Assembly: GCA_903834785.1 (NCBI GenBank)
Contig: CAILKP010000100.1
Coordinates: forward strand, 1 to 64,000
From: an uncultured bacterium
GTDB taxonomy: Bacteria > Planctomycetota > Phycisphaerae > Phycisphaerales > UBA1924
Length of the DNA stretch: 64,000 bases
Reading direction: 5' to 3'
The notes beneath the pieces are model-generated. The model had not been told where the DNA came from. It made no database searches and saw only the letters and a list, made by a program, of their open reading frames with translations. The position numbers were made by a program, and so were the translations under genes. Below, piece after piece: positions 37,660 through 46,923 of this stretch (position 1 is its first letter; every line of letters begins with the position of its first letter).

Positions 37660-39567
37660 TCACGCGTACGCGTGCAGGCCCGGCAGCAGCAGGTTCACGC
37701 CGAAGTAGCAGAACAGCATCACCAGGAAGCCCACCACGCTCAGCCACGCCGTGACCAGGCCCTTCTCGCGCACGCCCGCAACACGCACGTGCACGACGAT
37801 CAGGTAGACGATCCACGTCAGCAGGGCCCACAACTCCTTGGGGTCAAAGGCCCACCAGCGGCCCCACGAGTGGTCCGCCCACCAGGCCCCCAGGATGATG
37901 CCCACGCCCAGCGTCCAGAACGCCATCTGCATCATCGTGATCTGGGCCTTGTCCATGTCCACCAGCAGCTTTGAGCTCGCCGCGTTGCCCTCCTTCATGC
38001 CCAGGGCGCCTGCCGCGGCAGTGGCAAACGCATCAACCTGGCTTCCGCCCGGCCCGCCGGCACTCAGGACCGCGCCACCGCCGCTCATCGCGACAACGCC
38101 GCCCTGCTCCGCCGCCAGTGCCTCGCGACGCTTGGCCGCCGAGAGATAGTGCACCGTCAGGTAGAACACGCTGACAATGAAGCCCAGCGTGATGAGTCCG
38201 TAGCTGAACAGCACGATCGACACGTGGTACTTCAGCAGCACCGAGGTGTTCAGGATGGCCGCCTCACGGTTGATCTCACGCCCCGGAATGCCCGTCTGCG
38301 TCGCCACGATCAGGATCATGAAGCCCGCCGCCGCCGTCGCCGCGGCAAAGAGCAGTTGCCGCTTCCACAGCGCCAGCGTCACGCCCACGATCGCGGCAAA
38401 CAGGCTCACGCCCGTCATTGACTCAAACTGGTTCTGAATCGCAAACCGCTCGGCGATGTAGCACCGTGCGATGAACCCGAAGGCGTGCATGCCGACGGCC
38501 ACGCTCAGGCACGCGATGCCGAACCACTTCAGCCACGGACGCTGCGTGCCGAAGGCCAGCAGCAGACTGACCAGCGAAAGCGCGTAAAACCAGTAGCCGA
38601 ACTCAAAGGGGTTGGCCGCGTTGTACGCCCGCTCCACGCTCCGGCGGACCGGCGGATACGCGTCACTGCTCAGCGCCGGCAGCTTGGCCGCCATCACCCC
38701 GATCGCCGCGTTGACAGCCGCCGCATCACCCTTGCGCCAGGCCGCGCCAAAGTCCGCAACCGCCTTGGCCAGTTCCGGGTTGGTCTTGGCATCAAGCTGA
38801 GAAAGGTGCCGCCACGCCTTCGTCGCATCTGCCTCGGGCACCACGGTCCACATCTTGCCCGCGGCCAGATAATCCTGCATCGCCTGGTTCACATCATTGG
38901 CCGAGCGCCCGGCCGCTCCGTCCAGCGGCATGTTGTCCAGCACGCTGCGCAGATGCCGGGCGATCCACACCGGTTGCAGCCGGCCGATCTTCTTCCAGCG
39001 CTCCCGCTCCGCTTCGGCTTGACCGCCGTTGCCGGGAATCGCCGCGTCCAGCAGTTTCTCCCGCAGCGGCAGGAAGTACACGTGAATCAGCGGCTTGTCG
39101 GCGTAGAACACCGGATCAATCGCCAGATCAATGAAGGTGAACATCGGGTCGTACCCGACCTTCTTGAGCTTGTCAGTCTCTCCAGCGGAAAGCAGATCCT
39201 GAAAATCCTTCCGCCCGACGAGGCCCGACACAGTCTCCCGTGCCAGCGAATCAAGAATCTTGATCCGCCCGTTGTGGTACACCGCCAGGTCCTTGAGCGG
39301 TCGCAGGTCCACCGCGGCGGCAAACTCCAGCTTCTGCTGCGAGTTCATCGTTGCGCGGTCACCCGTCGGTCCGAACGGGCTCGCCAGGTCGCCCGTGACC
39401 CGCTCGGTCTGCGGATGCGAGTTGCCGGCCGGCGCGTCGTACTGGCCGAGCGCAGGCTTCGGCCCGGCGGTCAGACCAGCCGTGATGGCCACCAGCACGG
39501 CCGCCAGCTTGCAAGCCGATGAGATCCGCGATGAAAACTCAGATGTAAACCGCATGACGCGATTCAT
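37660..39567 (-). CDS. ccsA: Cytochrome c biogenesis protein CcsA/ResC (System II haem handling)
   Basis: This encodes 635 aa. An N-terminal hydrophobic segment (residues 14-34) precedes a periplasmic region of about 260 residues (VDLRPLKDLAVYHNGRIKIL...). Then come about eight transmembrane helices holding the tryptophan-rich haem-handling motif WGRWWAFDPKELW near 569, with conserved flanking histidines. CcsA exports haem and, with ResB/Ccs1, attaches it to CxxCH apocytochromes. ATG 39567 has AGGAG 7 nt upstream and overlaps the stop of the ResB gene by 4 bp, so the two are coupled. The large N-terminal periplasmic domain is longer than in Gram-positive ResC and is seen in several Gram-negative lineages. 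Confidence 0.9.
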   Translation of the reverse strand: MNRVMRFTSEFSSRISSACKLAAVLVAITAGLTAGPKPALGQYDAPAGNSHPQTERVTGDLASPFGPTGDRATMNSQQKLEFAAAVDLRPLKDLAVYHNGRIKILDSLARETVSGLVGRKDFQDLLSAGETDKLKKVGYDPMFTFIDLAIDPVFYADKPLIHVYFLPLREKLLDAAIPGNGGQAEAERERWKKIGRLQPVWIARHLRSVLDNMPLDGAAGRSANDVNQAMQDYLAAGKMWTVVPEADATKAWRHLSQLDAKTNPELAKAVADFGAAWRKGDAAAVNAAIGVMAAKLPALSSDAYPPVRRSVERAYNAANPFEFGYWFYALSLVSLLLAFGTQRPWLKWFGIACLSVAVGMHAFGFIARCYIAERFAIQNQFESMTGVSLFAAIVGVTLALWKRQLLFAAATAAAGFMILIVATQTGIPGREINREAAILNTSVLLKYHVSIVLFSYGLITLGFIVSVFYLTVHYLSAAKRREALAAEQGGVVAMSGGGAVLSAGGPGGSQVDAFATAAAGALGMKEGNAASSKLLVDMDKAQITMMQMAFWTLGVGIILGAWWADHSWGRWWAFDPKELWALLTWIVYLIVVHVRVAGVREKGLVTAWLSVVGFLVMLFCYFGVNLLLPGLHAYA

Positions 39568-42431
39568 GATTGTGCTCCTGCGTGTGTCGAAACAGATGCG
39601 TTCTCGCCGCCCCCGACCCCGCTCCCGCCCGCCGTGTTCGCGGCGGTGCCCGCGGCACTCGCGGCGCCGCTCGGCCCCGCAGCCTCGGTCTGCGGCCCGG
39701 CCATCGTCACCTTCACCGTCCGGCCCCTGCCGCCCGGGGGCACATACGTGCCGTCCTTGATCTGCTGCTGGATCCGCAGCTTCTTGCGCTGCACCAGATA
39801 CGGCTTGAACCACAGTGCCCACGGGATCCCGCACAGCGTCAGCGTCGAGCCCACCGCGATGATCGTGATCCCCGGGTTGTTGCCCACACCCAGAATGGTG
39901 AAGTTCGCAAACGGCCGCTTGAGTTCACCCTTGTCAACCTGTGCCTTCGATGCCGTCCACCCGCGGCTGTCCCAGCCGCTCTGGGAGAACTTAAATCGCG
40001 TCGCCCCCAGCACAGCATTCAGCCACGCGCTTGCGTTGCGGGCAAAGTCGGAGTTCGGGTCCCACACGTCCGGTGCCTGCAGCAGCGGCTCGTTGAGACT
40101 TGTCGATGCCAGCAGCCGCTCGACCGACCCGGACTGGATGTACTTGCTCGCCGACGCCTCAAAGCCCATGAACGGAGAATCGCCCACCAGCTTCCGCACG
40201 CCCGGGCCGCGGTACACATACAGATCCGATCGGTAATCCCGCGGCTGCGTGCTGTGCGGGTACGGGATCATCTCAAAGTCCTTGAGCTGCAGCACCATCT
40301 CCGGCAGCGGCCGCCGCAAACGGTTGAAGGCAACCTCAAGCACCCGTCCGTCAGGCAGCGGAACGGCGGAGAAGTCGTCGCTCCCGAAGCCCACATAGCG
40401 GGAGTGGGGGAGCCACAGCGTTCGCGTCCACGGTGTGGCAAGTGCCGTTCCGCCGGCACCCTTGCTCGAGGAGATCTCCACCGCCACAGCCGCCCGATGA
40501 TGGTTGCCGATGTTGTCTTTGTTCCGCTCCGCTTCCGGCACCACCATCGGCACGCTGACGAGTTCCGCATCGTCGTAACGCTCGCCGATGCGGATCGCCA
40601 GCGGCGGCCCAATCGCCAGCGACTGGCCCGTGCGAACCGCCTGCAGCGACGCCCGGCCCGCCTGCGGCATGCGCAGGGCCGCACGAACCATCGGCGGTCC
40701 CTTGGGGTTCTCCGGGTCGGGCTGCTCGTCCAGGTTCAGCTGGATGATCGAGGCGTCAACGTACGTCAGTCGGATCGCCCCGTTGGCCGGCGTCCGCTTC
40801 GGCCTGCCGTCCGCAGTGACCGCCCCAACGACGAAGTCCTGCGACAACTCGGGGAAGCGGCTGTAAATGTGCCGCTCAAACGGACCGGTGATGCCCTTTG
40901 CCGCCAGTTCCGGCACTCCTGCCGGCGGGGTGATCAGCACCACAATCTGGCTGCTCTCGGCGTTCTCGTAGCCCTTGGAAATGATCGGAAACTCCGGCCG
41001 CCGCAGCAGCTTCTTGGCCTCAATTTTCCACGCGGGGTTGCCGAAGCTCACGGCCTTGCCGATGCTCACCGGGTAGATTCGCGAGATGCCCCCTTCGCCA
41101 CCCGGCCCGGCCGGCAGTTCAACGATCAGCGCGTGCTCGGTTCCGTCCGGCAGCGGCGCCGTGATCTCCTGCCAGCGTGAGTCTGGCATGTTGGCCGTGT
41201 ACTCAATAGCCAGCATGCCCTCAAACTGCATGGCCTGCCGTGATGCCGGAATCCCCGGTGTCAGGTGCAGTTCGTCACGCACCTGCTCCACAACTTTCGC
41301 GTCCGCCTCACCCTTGTAAATCGTCCCGGTGTTCAGGTTCGTCTTCTGGATCACCTGCACAAAGCGCATCGGCACCGCGGACTGTCCGGCCGGCGGTGGG
41401 GTCCACCGCGTCTGGCCCGGCAGCACGGGCCGCCACACCGGTTCCAGCTTTGCGTACGGCGCATAGCCGACGATCCGCACACCGATATCTTCATCAACCG
41501 TCTGGCGGGCCCAGTCCGCCGGCTCCAGCGGAATGTCCAGCCGGCGTCCGCCATCGCCCGGTGCATCCGGTGATTGGGGGACCTTGCCGACAAACGCCTC
41601 GAGCACGTCCAGCCCGTACGCGTTGTACCGGGGCAAGTGGGGGATCACCCGCTGCTGCTCGCCCTTGCCAAGCTGCCGCACCGTGATCGCGGTGCGTGTG
41701 TTGTCGTAGAAGAAGTCCACCGCCTTGCCCGGTCCGGGATTACCCGTTTCATCCGGCTGTCCGGCCAGCAGCAGCGTGTCACCTTCCTGCTTGCCCACGC
41801 TGTAAAACGCGCTTCCCAAGGCAAGCACAATGATCCCGGTGTGCACCGTCAGCACGCCGATGTTCTCAAAGGTAAAGGCAATCCGCCGCACCGTCGCGAC
41901 GATCATGTTCACCACGAAGAGATACAAAATGGTGTTCAGCGGCCACCAGGCGTAGAACTCCAGTTCGCTCATCTCCATGCCCGGAAGACGCCGCACCGCA
42001 ATCGCACGGTACTGGGCCACAAAGTCGCCAAAGAGCACCAGGCCGTTTCCGGATCCCGGGTGATACGGCCACGCAAGCAGGGCCCACAGCGTCGTCACTC
42101 CGGGCAGCCCCACCAGCAGCATCGCCACAGTCACCAGGTACCGCGACTCCACCGATCGCCCCAGCGTCAGCCTCGTACCCAGCTTCGCCGCACCCCAGCT
42201 CGTGCCCGCCAGCAGCAGGATCAGCGGCAACGCAAACAGAAGCCAGGAAGGTGCAAGAGCAAGCAGCCCGACCGGCACGCTGGCCATGATCCCGTAGAAC
42301 GCCAGAAGGATCATCAGCACCACAGCCAGGGTGATCGACGAGAATGCCCGCAGCACCCACTTCACCGGCAGCAGCACGCCGGTCAGGTTCCGATCGTCCC
42401 ACTTCTTGACTTCATTCCACTTTGCACTCAA
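39564..42431 (-). CDS. resB: ResB/Ccs1-like cytochrome c biogenesis protein
   Basis: This encodes 955 aa. Helices at about 24-50, 62-82, 95-120 and 185-210 are followed by a very large periplasmic region (about 235-850) and a final helix near 855-878 (NPGITIIAVGSTLTLCGIPWALW). The C-terminus is a Gly/Ala-rich tail. The protein is ResB-like by its helix layout and its coupling to ccsA. It forms the apocytochrome-binding half of the System II synthase. The best start is TTG at 42431; no strong Shine-Dalgarno is visible. It is about twice the length of Bacillus ResB. Confidence 0.82.
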   Translation of the reverse strand: MSAKWNEVKKWDDRNLTGVLLPVKWVLRAFSSITLAVVLMILLAFYGIMASVPVGLLALAPSWLLFALPLILLLAGTSWGAAKLGTRLTLGRSVESRYLVTVAMLLVGLPGVTTLWALLAWPYHPGSGNGLVLFGDFVAQYRAIAVRRLPGMEMSELEFYAWWPLNTILYLFVVNMIVATVRRIAFTFENIGVLTVHTGIIVLALGSAFYSVGKQEGDTLLLAGQPDETGNPGPGKAVDFFYDNTRTAITVRQLGKGEQQRVIPHLPRYNAYGLDVLEAFVGKVPQSPDAPGDGGRRLDIPLEPADWARQTVDEDIGVRIVGYAPYAKLEPVWRPVLPGQTRWTPPPAGQSAVPMRFVQVIQKTNLNTGTIYKGEADAKVVEQVRDELHLTPGIPASRQAMQFEGMLAIEYTANMPDSRWQEITAPLPDGTEHALIVELPAGPGGEGGISRIYPVSIGKAVSFGNPAWKIEAKKLLRRPEFPIISKGYENAESSQIVVLITPPAGVPELAAKGITGPFERHIYSRFPELSQDFVVGAVTADGRPKRTPANGAIRLTYVDASIIQLNLDEQPDPENPKGPPMVRAALRMPQAGRASLQAVRTGQSLAIGPPLAIRIGERYDDAELVSVPMVVPEAERNKDNIGNHHRAAVAVEISSSKGAGGTALATPWTRTLWLPHSRYVGFGSDDFSAVPLPDGRVLEVAFNRLRRPLPEMVLQLKDFEMIPYPHSTQPRDYRSDLYVYRGPGVRKLVGDSPFMGFEASASKYIQSGSVERLLASTSLNEPLLQAPDVWDPNSDFARNASAWLNAVLGATRFKFSQSGWDSRGWTASKAQVDKGELKRPFANFTILGVGNNPGITIIAVGSTLTLCGIPWALWFKPYLVQRKKLRIQQQIKDGTYVPPGGRGRTVKVTMAGPQTEAAGPSGAASAAGTAANTAGGSGVGGGENASVSTHAGAQS

Positions 42432-42798
42432 CGGTGGGCTCGCTTCCAGTAAGGCTCGGGTCTCAGACGATCAAACGCTCCCTGCCCCCGCCGGTCGAAA
42501 CTCGCCCGCCGCCCGTTGCCTCTCACCGCCATTGCTGACAACGCCCGCAATTCAAGGCTGATGCCAACTCCCGGCCGAAGTGAACAGATCCGACCTTAAC
42601 AGCAACCCAGACGACGGCATCCGGAAAGCGATACGAACATAAGCCAATCGAAATTCCAAGCGAAGTTCCCTCGATTGTAGAACATGCAGAGAGTCAGAAA
42701 CGCGGACGTTCCTGCCCCGCGAGAACATTACGGCTAGGCAGGAACAACCAATACCCTATTTCGGGGGTTCTGGTTCGCCTGCCCTCACATTTCTTGCC
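42432..42798. other. Intergenic region upstream of the ccs operon
   Basis: About 365 bases without a gene lie between the end of the amidohydrolase gene and the start of resB, both on the minus strand. The stretch 42640-42700 is relatively AT-rich and may carry the ccs promoter, but no convincing -35/-10 pair was found. No terminator hairpin is evident for the amidohydrolase gene. Confidence 0.45.
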
Positions 42799-44313
42799 TC
42801 ATCGGGCTTGCCCAATCAGCAGCAACTCATCCTGCCTGCCCGCCGCCCCCTCCGCCACGACACCTGCCAGCAACCCGTGGGCATCCGCAGCCACCAATCC
42901 CGCCAGCGGCCCCGGCTCCAGTGAGAAACCCGCCGGATCGAACCCCAGCGCACGCGCCCCGTTGACCGTGGCCATCGCCACCGCCGTCATCACCGGTATC
43001 TTCCGCTGGGCAATCAGCAGCCGCGCCTCGTCCAGCACGCTCAGTCCGCGAATCTCCACCTCCCCCATCGGCAGGTTCACAATTGAGTCCGTCCCAAGGC
43101 ACACGTTCACACCCCTGGCCAGCATCTCCTCAAACCGATGCGGCCCGAAGTGTGCCGCCGAGCCGAAGTACGCCGCCGACCGCGGGCAGTACGCCACGCT
43201 GCACCCGCTGGCCACGATCCGCTCAAGATCAATATCACTCACATCGGCAACATGCACCAGCAGCGGACTGCATCCACCGCCCTCACGCTGGGGCATCGCC
43301 GCCAGTTCGCCAAGCACCAGTTCAACCGGCGTTCGCTCGCCGCTGAACCTCTCCGCCGCGGCACGGCCAAAGACCCCCAGCGTGCGCAGGAACGCTCCGA
43401 TCGAGCCTCCACCCGTGCCCACAAAGCTGTGCTCTTCAATCGTCTCCGCCAGGTGCGTGCACACCGGCACGCCCGCCTGAGCGTGATTGAACGCAAACGC
43501 ATAGCCCGTCGCACCCACGCTATACGGTGCGTGGGGCTGCAGTCCCAGTCTCGCCCGTTGCCTGCGTGATTTGCCCTCGGCCTCCAGCACCGCCGCCATC
43601 CGCTGCGGCAGGCTCACTGCCGCCGCTTCGCTCAGCCCGAAGTACTCAACGAAGCTCACGCCCGCCAGCGGGCTGGCTCGCAGCACCTGCCACGGCACCA
43701 GCGACGAGCCCGACGCATCCATGCCCGCGATATCGCCGACCAGCACCGTCCCGCCGCGCACGCTCAGCAGCGCACCAAGCGTGACCGACTCGGCCACGGC
43801 CCGCGGCTCGGTCTGCCGCAGCGAGCGGACCAGGTCAATGAACCCCAGGAACCCCAGCCCCGCATCGTGCTCGCGCGGGCCGATGTGCGTCAGATCAAGA
43901 TGCGTGTGCGCGTTGACCAGTCCCGGCAGCAGCACCCGATCCGGCCGGCTGATCTGCACCGTCACGCTGGCCGACCGTGGATCCGCATCCACCGCCTCGG
44001 GCGTTCCGATGGCAAGCAACTCCAGCGGCCCGGCCTCCCCGCCCGCCGCCGCCCCGGCCGCCGCCAGCCCGCCCTCATTGAACCAGCACGACCGGGCCGC
44101 CGCAACCCGCACCAGCACGCTCGCCGGCCGGATCACCCCCCGCACCGGGCACACCGCCGCCGCGGCATCAACTCGAAGCACAAGTGGTGCTGCTCCAGCG
44201 GGAATCGGTCTCTGGCTCGCAGAACTGCCTGCTGCCGGGTGTGGATGGCTGTCCGGAGGACGAGAAGCTTGAGAAATGGGTAATCCTCTTACAGTCGATA
44301 AGTCGCAGGGCAC
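42799..44313 (-). CDS. Amidohydrolase-family metal-dependent deaminase (aminofutalosine/SAH deaminase-like)
   Basis: This encodes up to 504 aa. Metal-site motifs are present in order: LPGLVNAHTHLDL, the substrate region LGLQPHAPYSVG, VCTHLAETIEEH, LLVHVADVSD and LGTDSIVN. These place it with the MtaD/chlorohydrolase deaminases, a group that includes the aminofutalosine deaminase of menaquinone synthesis. The true substrate cannot be told. The N-terminal 44 residues (Pro/Ser-rich) look non-native; GTG at 44181, opening VLRVDAAAAVCP with GGAG upstream, is a likely alternative start. It stands alone between the ccs operon and higBA. Confidence 0.78.
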   Translation of the reverse strand: MPCDLSTVRGLPISQASRPPDSHPHPAAGSSASQRPIPAGAAPLVLRVDAAAAVCPVRGVIRPASVLVRVAAARSCWFNEGGLAAAGAAAGGEAGPLELLAIGTPEAVDADPRSASVTVQISRPDRVLLPGLVNAHTHLDLTHIGPREHDAGLGFLGFIDLVRSLRQTEPRAVAESVTLGALLSVRGGTVLVGDIAGMDASGSSLVPWQVLRASPLAGVSFVEYFGLSEAAAVSLPQRMAAVLEAEGKSRRQRARLGLQPHAPYSVGATGYAFAFNHAQAGVPVCTHLAETIEEHSFVGTGGGSIGAFLRTLGVFGRAAAERFSGERTPVELVLGELAAMPQREGGGCSPLLVHVADVSDIDLERIVASGCSVAYCPRSAAYFGSAAHFGPHRFEEMLARGVNVCLGTDSIVNLPMGEVEIRGLSVLDEARLLIAQRKIPVMTAVAMATVNGARALGFDPAGFSLEPGPLAGLVAADAHGLLAGVVAEGAAGRQDELLLIGQAR

Positions 44314-44409
44314 GCAGTCGCCGTTGCCTCAGCCTGAATCCTCGCCGCAGCAACGCAGTCGCTCCATCTTACTGCGGCACGGTCAGACAGGGATCGCGCT
44401 CCGACGTCG

Positions 44410-44832
44410 CTACGCCAGAAAAGTTTCCGCCCTCACCTTGAACTTCGCCGAAAGCAGCTTGATGTGGCCTGCCGTCAGCGACCGCTCACCTTTGAGGATC
44501 TTCGATCCCATGCTCGCGTGGACGCCCAGGAGCTTGGCCAGCCCCGAGGCGTTGATGCCGTGGTCCGACAGCAGCAACTTGAGCGCATCAAGTGCGTCGC
44601 CAGCCTCAACGCTGTGGTGTGTCGCCTCGTATGCGCCGACAAGCTGTACCAGCGTCTCTAGATACAACTCCTGGCCCTTGCTTAGTTTCCGTGTGGCCAT
44701 CAGGCGATCGATCATCTGGATCGTCTCTTCGTGCTGGGCGTCATCCATGATCGCCTGCGGCGGCATCAAACCGACGAGTTCTTCGAACTTGGCGGGCAGT
44801 TTCGTGTTGTGTTCCTGGTTGATTGCGGTCAT
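44410..44832 (-). CDS. higA: HigA-type antitoxin with C-terminal XRE helix-turn-helix
   Basis: This encodes 140 aa. An N-terminal toxin-binding region (AKFEELVGLMPPQAIMDD, QHEETIQMIDRLM) precedes an HTH at about 95-130 (LSDHGINASGLAKLLGVHASMGSKILKGER). It should neutralise HigB and repress the operon by binding the palindromes upstream. ATG 44832 has AAGGAG 7 nt upstream; that Shine-Dalgarno lies inside the last codons of higB, so translation is coupled. Confidence 0.9.
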   Translation of the reverse strand: MTAINQEHNTKLPAKFEELVGLMPPQAIMDDAQHEETIQMIDRLMATRKLSKGQELYLETLVQLVGAYEATHHSVEAGDALDALKLLLSDHGINASGLAKLLGVHASMGSKILKGERSLTAGHIKLLSAKFKVRAETFLA

Positions 44833-44836
44833 CGCT

Positions 44837-45136
44837 TTACTCCTTCCACAAGCCCCTGTCATACTCCGCGTGCGTCAGAACGACCCGGACGTTCACGAGC
44901 CTGTACTCGTACCTGATCCGTGCAACAAGGCGGTACTTGTTGCCTCCGATGTTGAAGACTGTCATCGTGCCGCTCGCTGTTTCTACGCCATCGGCGTGCG
45001 GATAGGTCTCCCTGGCATCCTTCAAACTCTTCCACTCAGCACCCAGAACGGTTCTGTACCACGCACGCAGCGGTCCCTCAGCATCTCCGTGCTGCTCCCA
45101 GAACTCCCGCAGGCGTTTGAGGCTGATCACTCGCAC
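44837..45136 (-). CDS. higB: HigB-type mRNA interferase toxin
   Basis: This encodes 99 aa from GTG 45136, which gives the family opening (M)RVISLKRLREFWEQH. Further motifs are AWYRTVL, WKSLKDARETYPHAD, FNIGGNKYRLVARIRYEY and VVLTHAEYDRG. HigB-family toxins are RelE-like ribosome-dependent endonucleases that cut translated mRNA. Toxin-before-antitoxin order and the 4-nt gap to higA are typical of this family. The open frame reaching TTG 45184 is less likely because it crosses the operator region. It lies in an isolated position, as often seen with mobile toxin modules. Confidence 0.9.
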   Translation of the reverse strand: MRVISLKRLREFWEQHGDAEGPLRAWYRTVLGAEWKSLKDARETYPHADGVETASGTMTVFNIGGNKYRLVARIRYEYRLVNVRVVLTHAEYDRGLWKE

Positions 45137-45139
45137 ATC

Positions 45140-45190
45140 GACATTTTGTCTTCTTCGGCGCAGAAAGCAAGCGTTCTGAGACAAAATGTC
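45140..45190 (-). promoter_or_regulatory. HigBA operator: two 11-bp palindromes 40 bp apart
   Basis: GACATTTTGTC (45140-45150) and its reverse complement GACAAAATGTC (45180-45190) flank the presumed promoter. Each half is itself a GACA-N3-TGTC dyad. The centres (45145 and 45185) are 40 bp apart, close to four helical turns, so two HigA dimers could bind the same DNA face. The proximal site ends 4 bases before the higB start codon. Confidence 0.75.
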
Positions 45191-45492
45191 TAAACTCCCT
45201 CAGCATCAACCGCAGCCGCCAAGGACCGACCATGAGCCAAACCGCGTGGCCGGCCGGGTGCCGCGCCCGGCGGCGTGCTCCCGGTGCGGGGTCAACACCC
45301 AAAAACCCATCCGAAACTCCCCGTTCTGCCGATCTTACCTTTCCCGCCGCACCGGAGGGCCCCAGATCGCTGCCACCGTGCGTATTATCACACTTGTCCG
45401 CTGCGTCACCCTGTGGCGTTTCGGGCCGCTGGTTCCCCGTCCGTCTGCACACACCCGGGCACTGCAGGATGCAGGCCCTTTTGGAGCTCGAC

Positions 45493-46452
45493 ATGACTCG
45501 CTTCGCGTTCACCAAGACCGTCTCCCTCACCCTGGCCGCCTCCATGCTGCTCGCCCTCGCCGGCGGCTGCGTCAACCAGGAGTCCTACGACAACCTCCGC
45601 GCTTCCAACGATGCGCTCAAGGCTCGCAATCAGGAGCTGATGGAGCAGGTCAAGTCTCTTGAGGAGGCCCGCCGCCAGCTGCTGGAGCGTTACCGCTCCG
45701 GCGACCTCTCCCTGGATCAGGCCAAGAGCCTCATCGCCCAGCTCGAGGCCCAGCTTGCCGACCGTGACCGTCAGCTCGCCGACCTGAACAAGCGTCTCGA
45801 GGGCATCGCCGTCGGCCCGCTCGATGAGGCCACCGACAAGGCCCTGGCCGACCTGGCCGCCAAGTACCCGCAGATCTTCACCTACGACTCCGCCCGCGGC
45901 ATGCTGCGGTTCGCCAGCGATCTGACCTTCTCCTCGGGCTCCTTCGAGCTGACCGCCGATGCCCGCACCAGCATTCAGGCCCTCAGCAAGGTCCTCAAGG
46001 AGCTCCCCTCGGCCCAGCAGTACGACCTCCGCGTCGTCGGCCACACCGACACCCAGCGCGTCTCCCCGCGTCAGGGCCGTGTCTTCCAGAACAACCTGGA
46101 GCTCTCCGCCTTCCGCTCCATCTCCGTTCGCAACGAGCTCGTCGGTGACGGCCTCTCGGCCAACAAGGTCGAGATCGCCGGCTGGGGCGAGTTCCGTCCC
46201 TCCGTCGAGAACTCCGCCTCCGGCAACACGCCATCCAACCGCCGCGTGGAGCTCTACCTGGTCAAGAGCAACTGGGACAAGGCCATGCCCCGCATCCCGG
46301 CCCCCCGCGCCGCGACCCCGGTTGCCAAGCCCGCCGCCGGGACGGCCGCCAAGCCCATCGCCGGTGGCACCGCCGCCACTCCGGCAGGCACCACCCCGGC
46401 CAACACACCGACCGTGGTCCCCGGTGCCGCCAACCCGGACGTCATCAAGTAA
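45493..46452 (+). CDS. OmpA-family peptidoglycan-binding lipoprotein
   Basis: This encodes 319 aa. The signal peptide ends with lipobox LALAGGC (Cys26). A coiled coil of about 75 residues follows (YDNLRASNDALKARNQELMEQVKSLEEARRQLLERY, LIAQLEAQLADRDRQL). The OmpA C-like domain at about 125-255 contains FSSGSFELTADARTSIQAL, VVGHTDTQR and NRRVELYLV, with the Asp/Arg pattern that binds diaminopimelate. The tail is Pro/Ala/Thr-rich. It tethers outer membrane to cell wall. ATG 45493 has GGAG 6 nt upstream; a strong terminator follows. Confidence 0.9.
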   Translation: MTRFAFTKTVSLTLAASMLLALAGGCVNQESYDNLRASNDALKARNQELMEQVKSLEEARRQLLERYRSGDLSLDQAKSLIAQLEAQLADRDRQLADLNKRLEGIAVGPLDEATDKALADLAAKYPQIFTYDSARGMLRFASDLTFSSGSFELTADARTSIQALSKVLKELPSAQQYDLRVVGHTDTQRVSPRQGRVFQNNLELSAFRSISVRNELVGDGLSANKVEIAGWGEFRPSVENSASGNTPSNRRVELYLVKSNWDKAMPRIPAPRAATPVAKPAAGTAAKPIAGGTAATPAGTTPANTPTVVPGAANPDVIK

Positions 46453-46482
46453 GTTTGCTCGCCGCCACAAACGCTTACCCAT

Positions 46483-46518
46483 CGCCAGCCCGGGCCACCC
46501 CCGGGCTGGCGTGTTTTT
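46483..46518 (+). terminator. Intrinsic terminator after the OmpA lipoprotein gene
   Basis: CGCCAGCCCGGG (46483-46494) pairs with CCCGGGCTGGCG (46500-46511) over a 5-nt loop and is followed by TGTTTTTG. Confidence 0.92.
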
Positions 46519-46907
46519 GCCATCGCAGGTCGTCTGCGGGTCTCCACCTCGACCGGCCCGGCCACCCGCCGGCCCCCCCGGATCCAGTCTCTCCGCCCCA
46601 GCATGGGGCGTTCGCCCGTCGCGGCCGGGCCGGCCCCCGGCCGATTTCATGACAAGCTCGTAATCTGTGCCCCGCAAGGGCGGTACACTTTCCAGCTGTC
46701 AAACGACCTTTCCGAATCGCGACAACGTCTTATGGCCCATCCCACTTTCGCCCGCTCATGAGCGCGGGCCTATCCAAGCCGAACCGTACCGCACGTGGCC
46801 TTCCTTGCCGCAGTCCTTTGGGGCGCAGCGAGGTTCTGTCGTTTGAAGTTCCCTCGTTCTGTGTTGCTCCGCGTCGCGTGACGCGGGCTTGATCCCGTTC
46901 TGGTCTC
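46519..46907 (+). other. Long infC upstream region with leader hairpins
   Basis: No gene was found in this stretch of nearly 400 bases. CCGCGTC (46869-46875) pairs with GACGCGG (46880-46886), and CCCGC/GCGGG flank a GCTCATGAGC palindrome near 46755-46775. The first hairpin ends about 20 nt before the infC Shine-Dalgarno and may contribute to infC regulation. No promoter boxes could be assigned. Confidence 0.4.
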
Positions 46908-46923
46908 AGGAGTTTCCGCCATC
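46908..46923 (+). promoter_or_regulatory. infC Shine-Dalgarno and non-canonical AUC start codon
   Basis: AGGAG (46908-46912) stands 8 nt before ATC 46921. From ATC the frame reads ISRFPPRFGSGGPPQRTRVN, the usual N-terminus of IF-3, which no in-frame ATG, GTG or TTG would include. E. coli infC starts with AUU and is autoregulated because IF-3 rejects such codons; the same logic is likely here. Confidence 0.82.

Noticed and set aside
45137..45184. TTG start giving HigB 16 more residues
   Set aside because: It would lie in the distal operator and the family N-terminus begins at GTG 45136.
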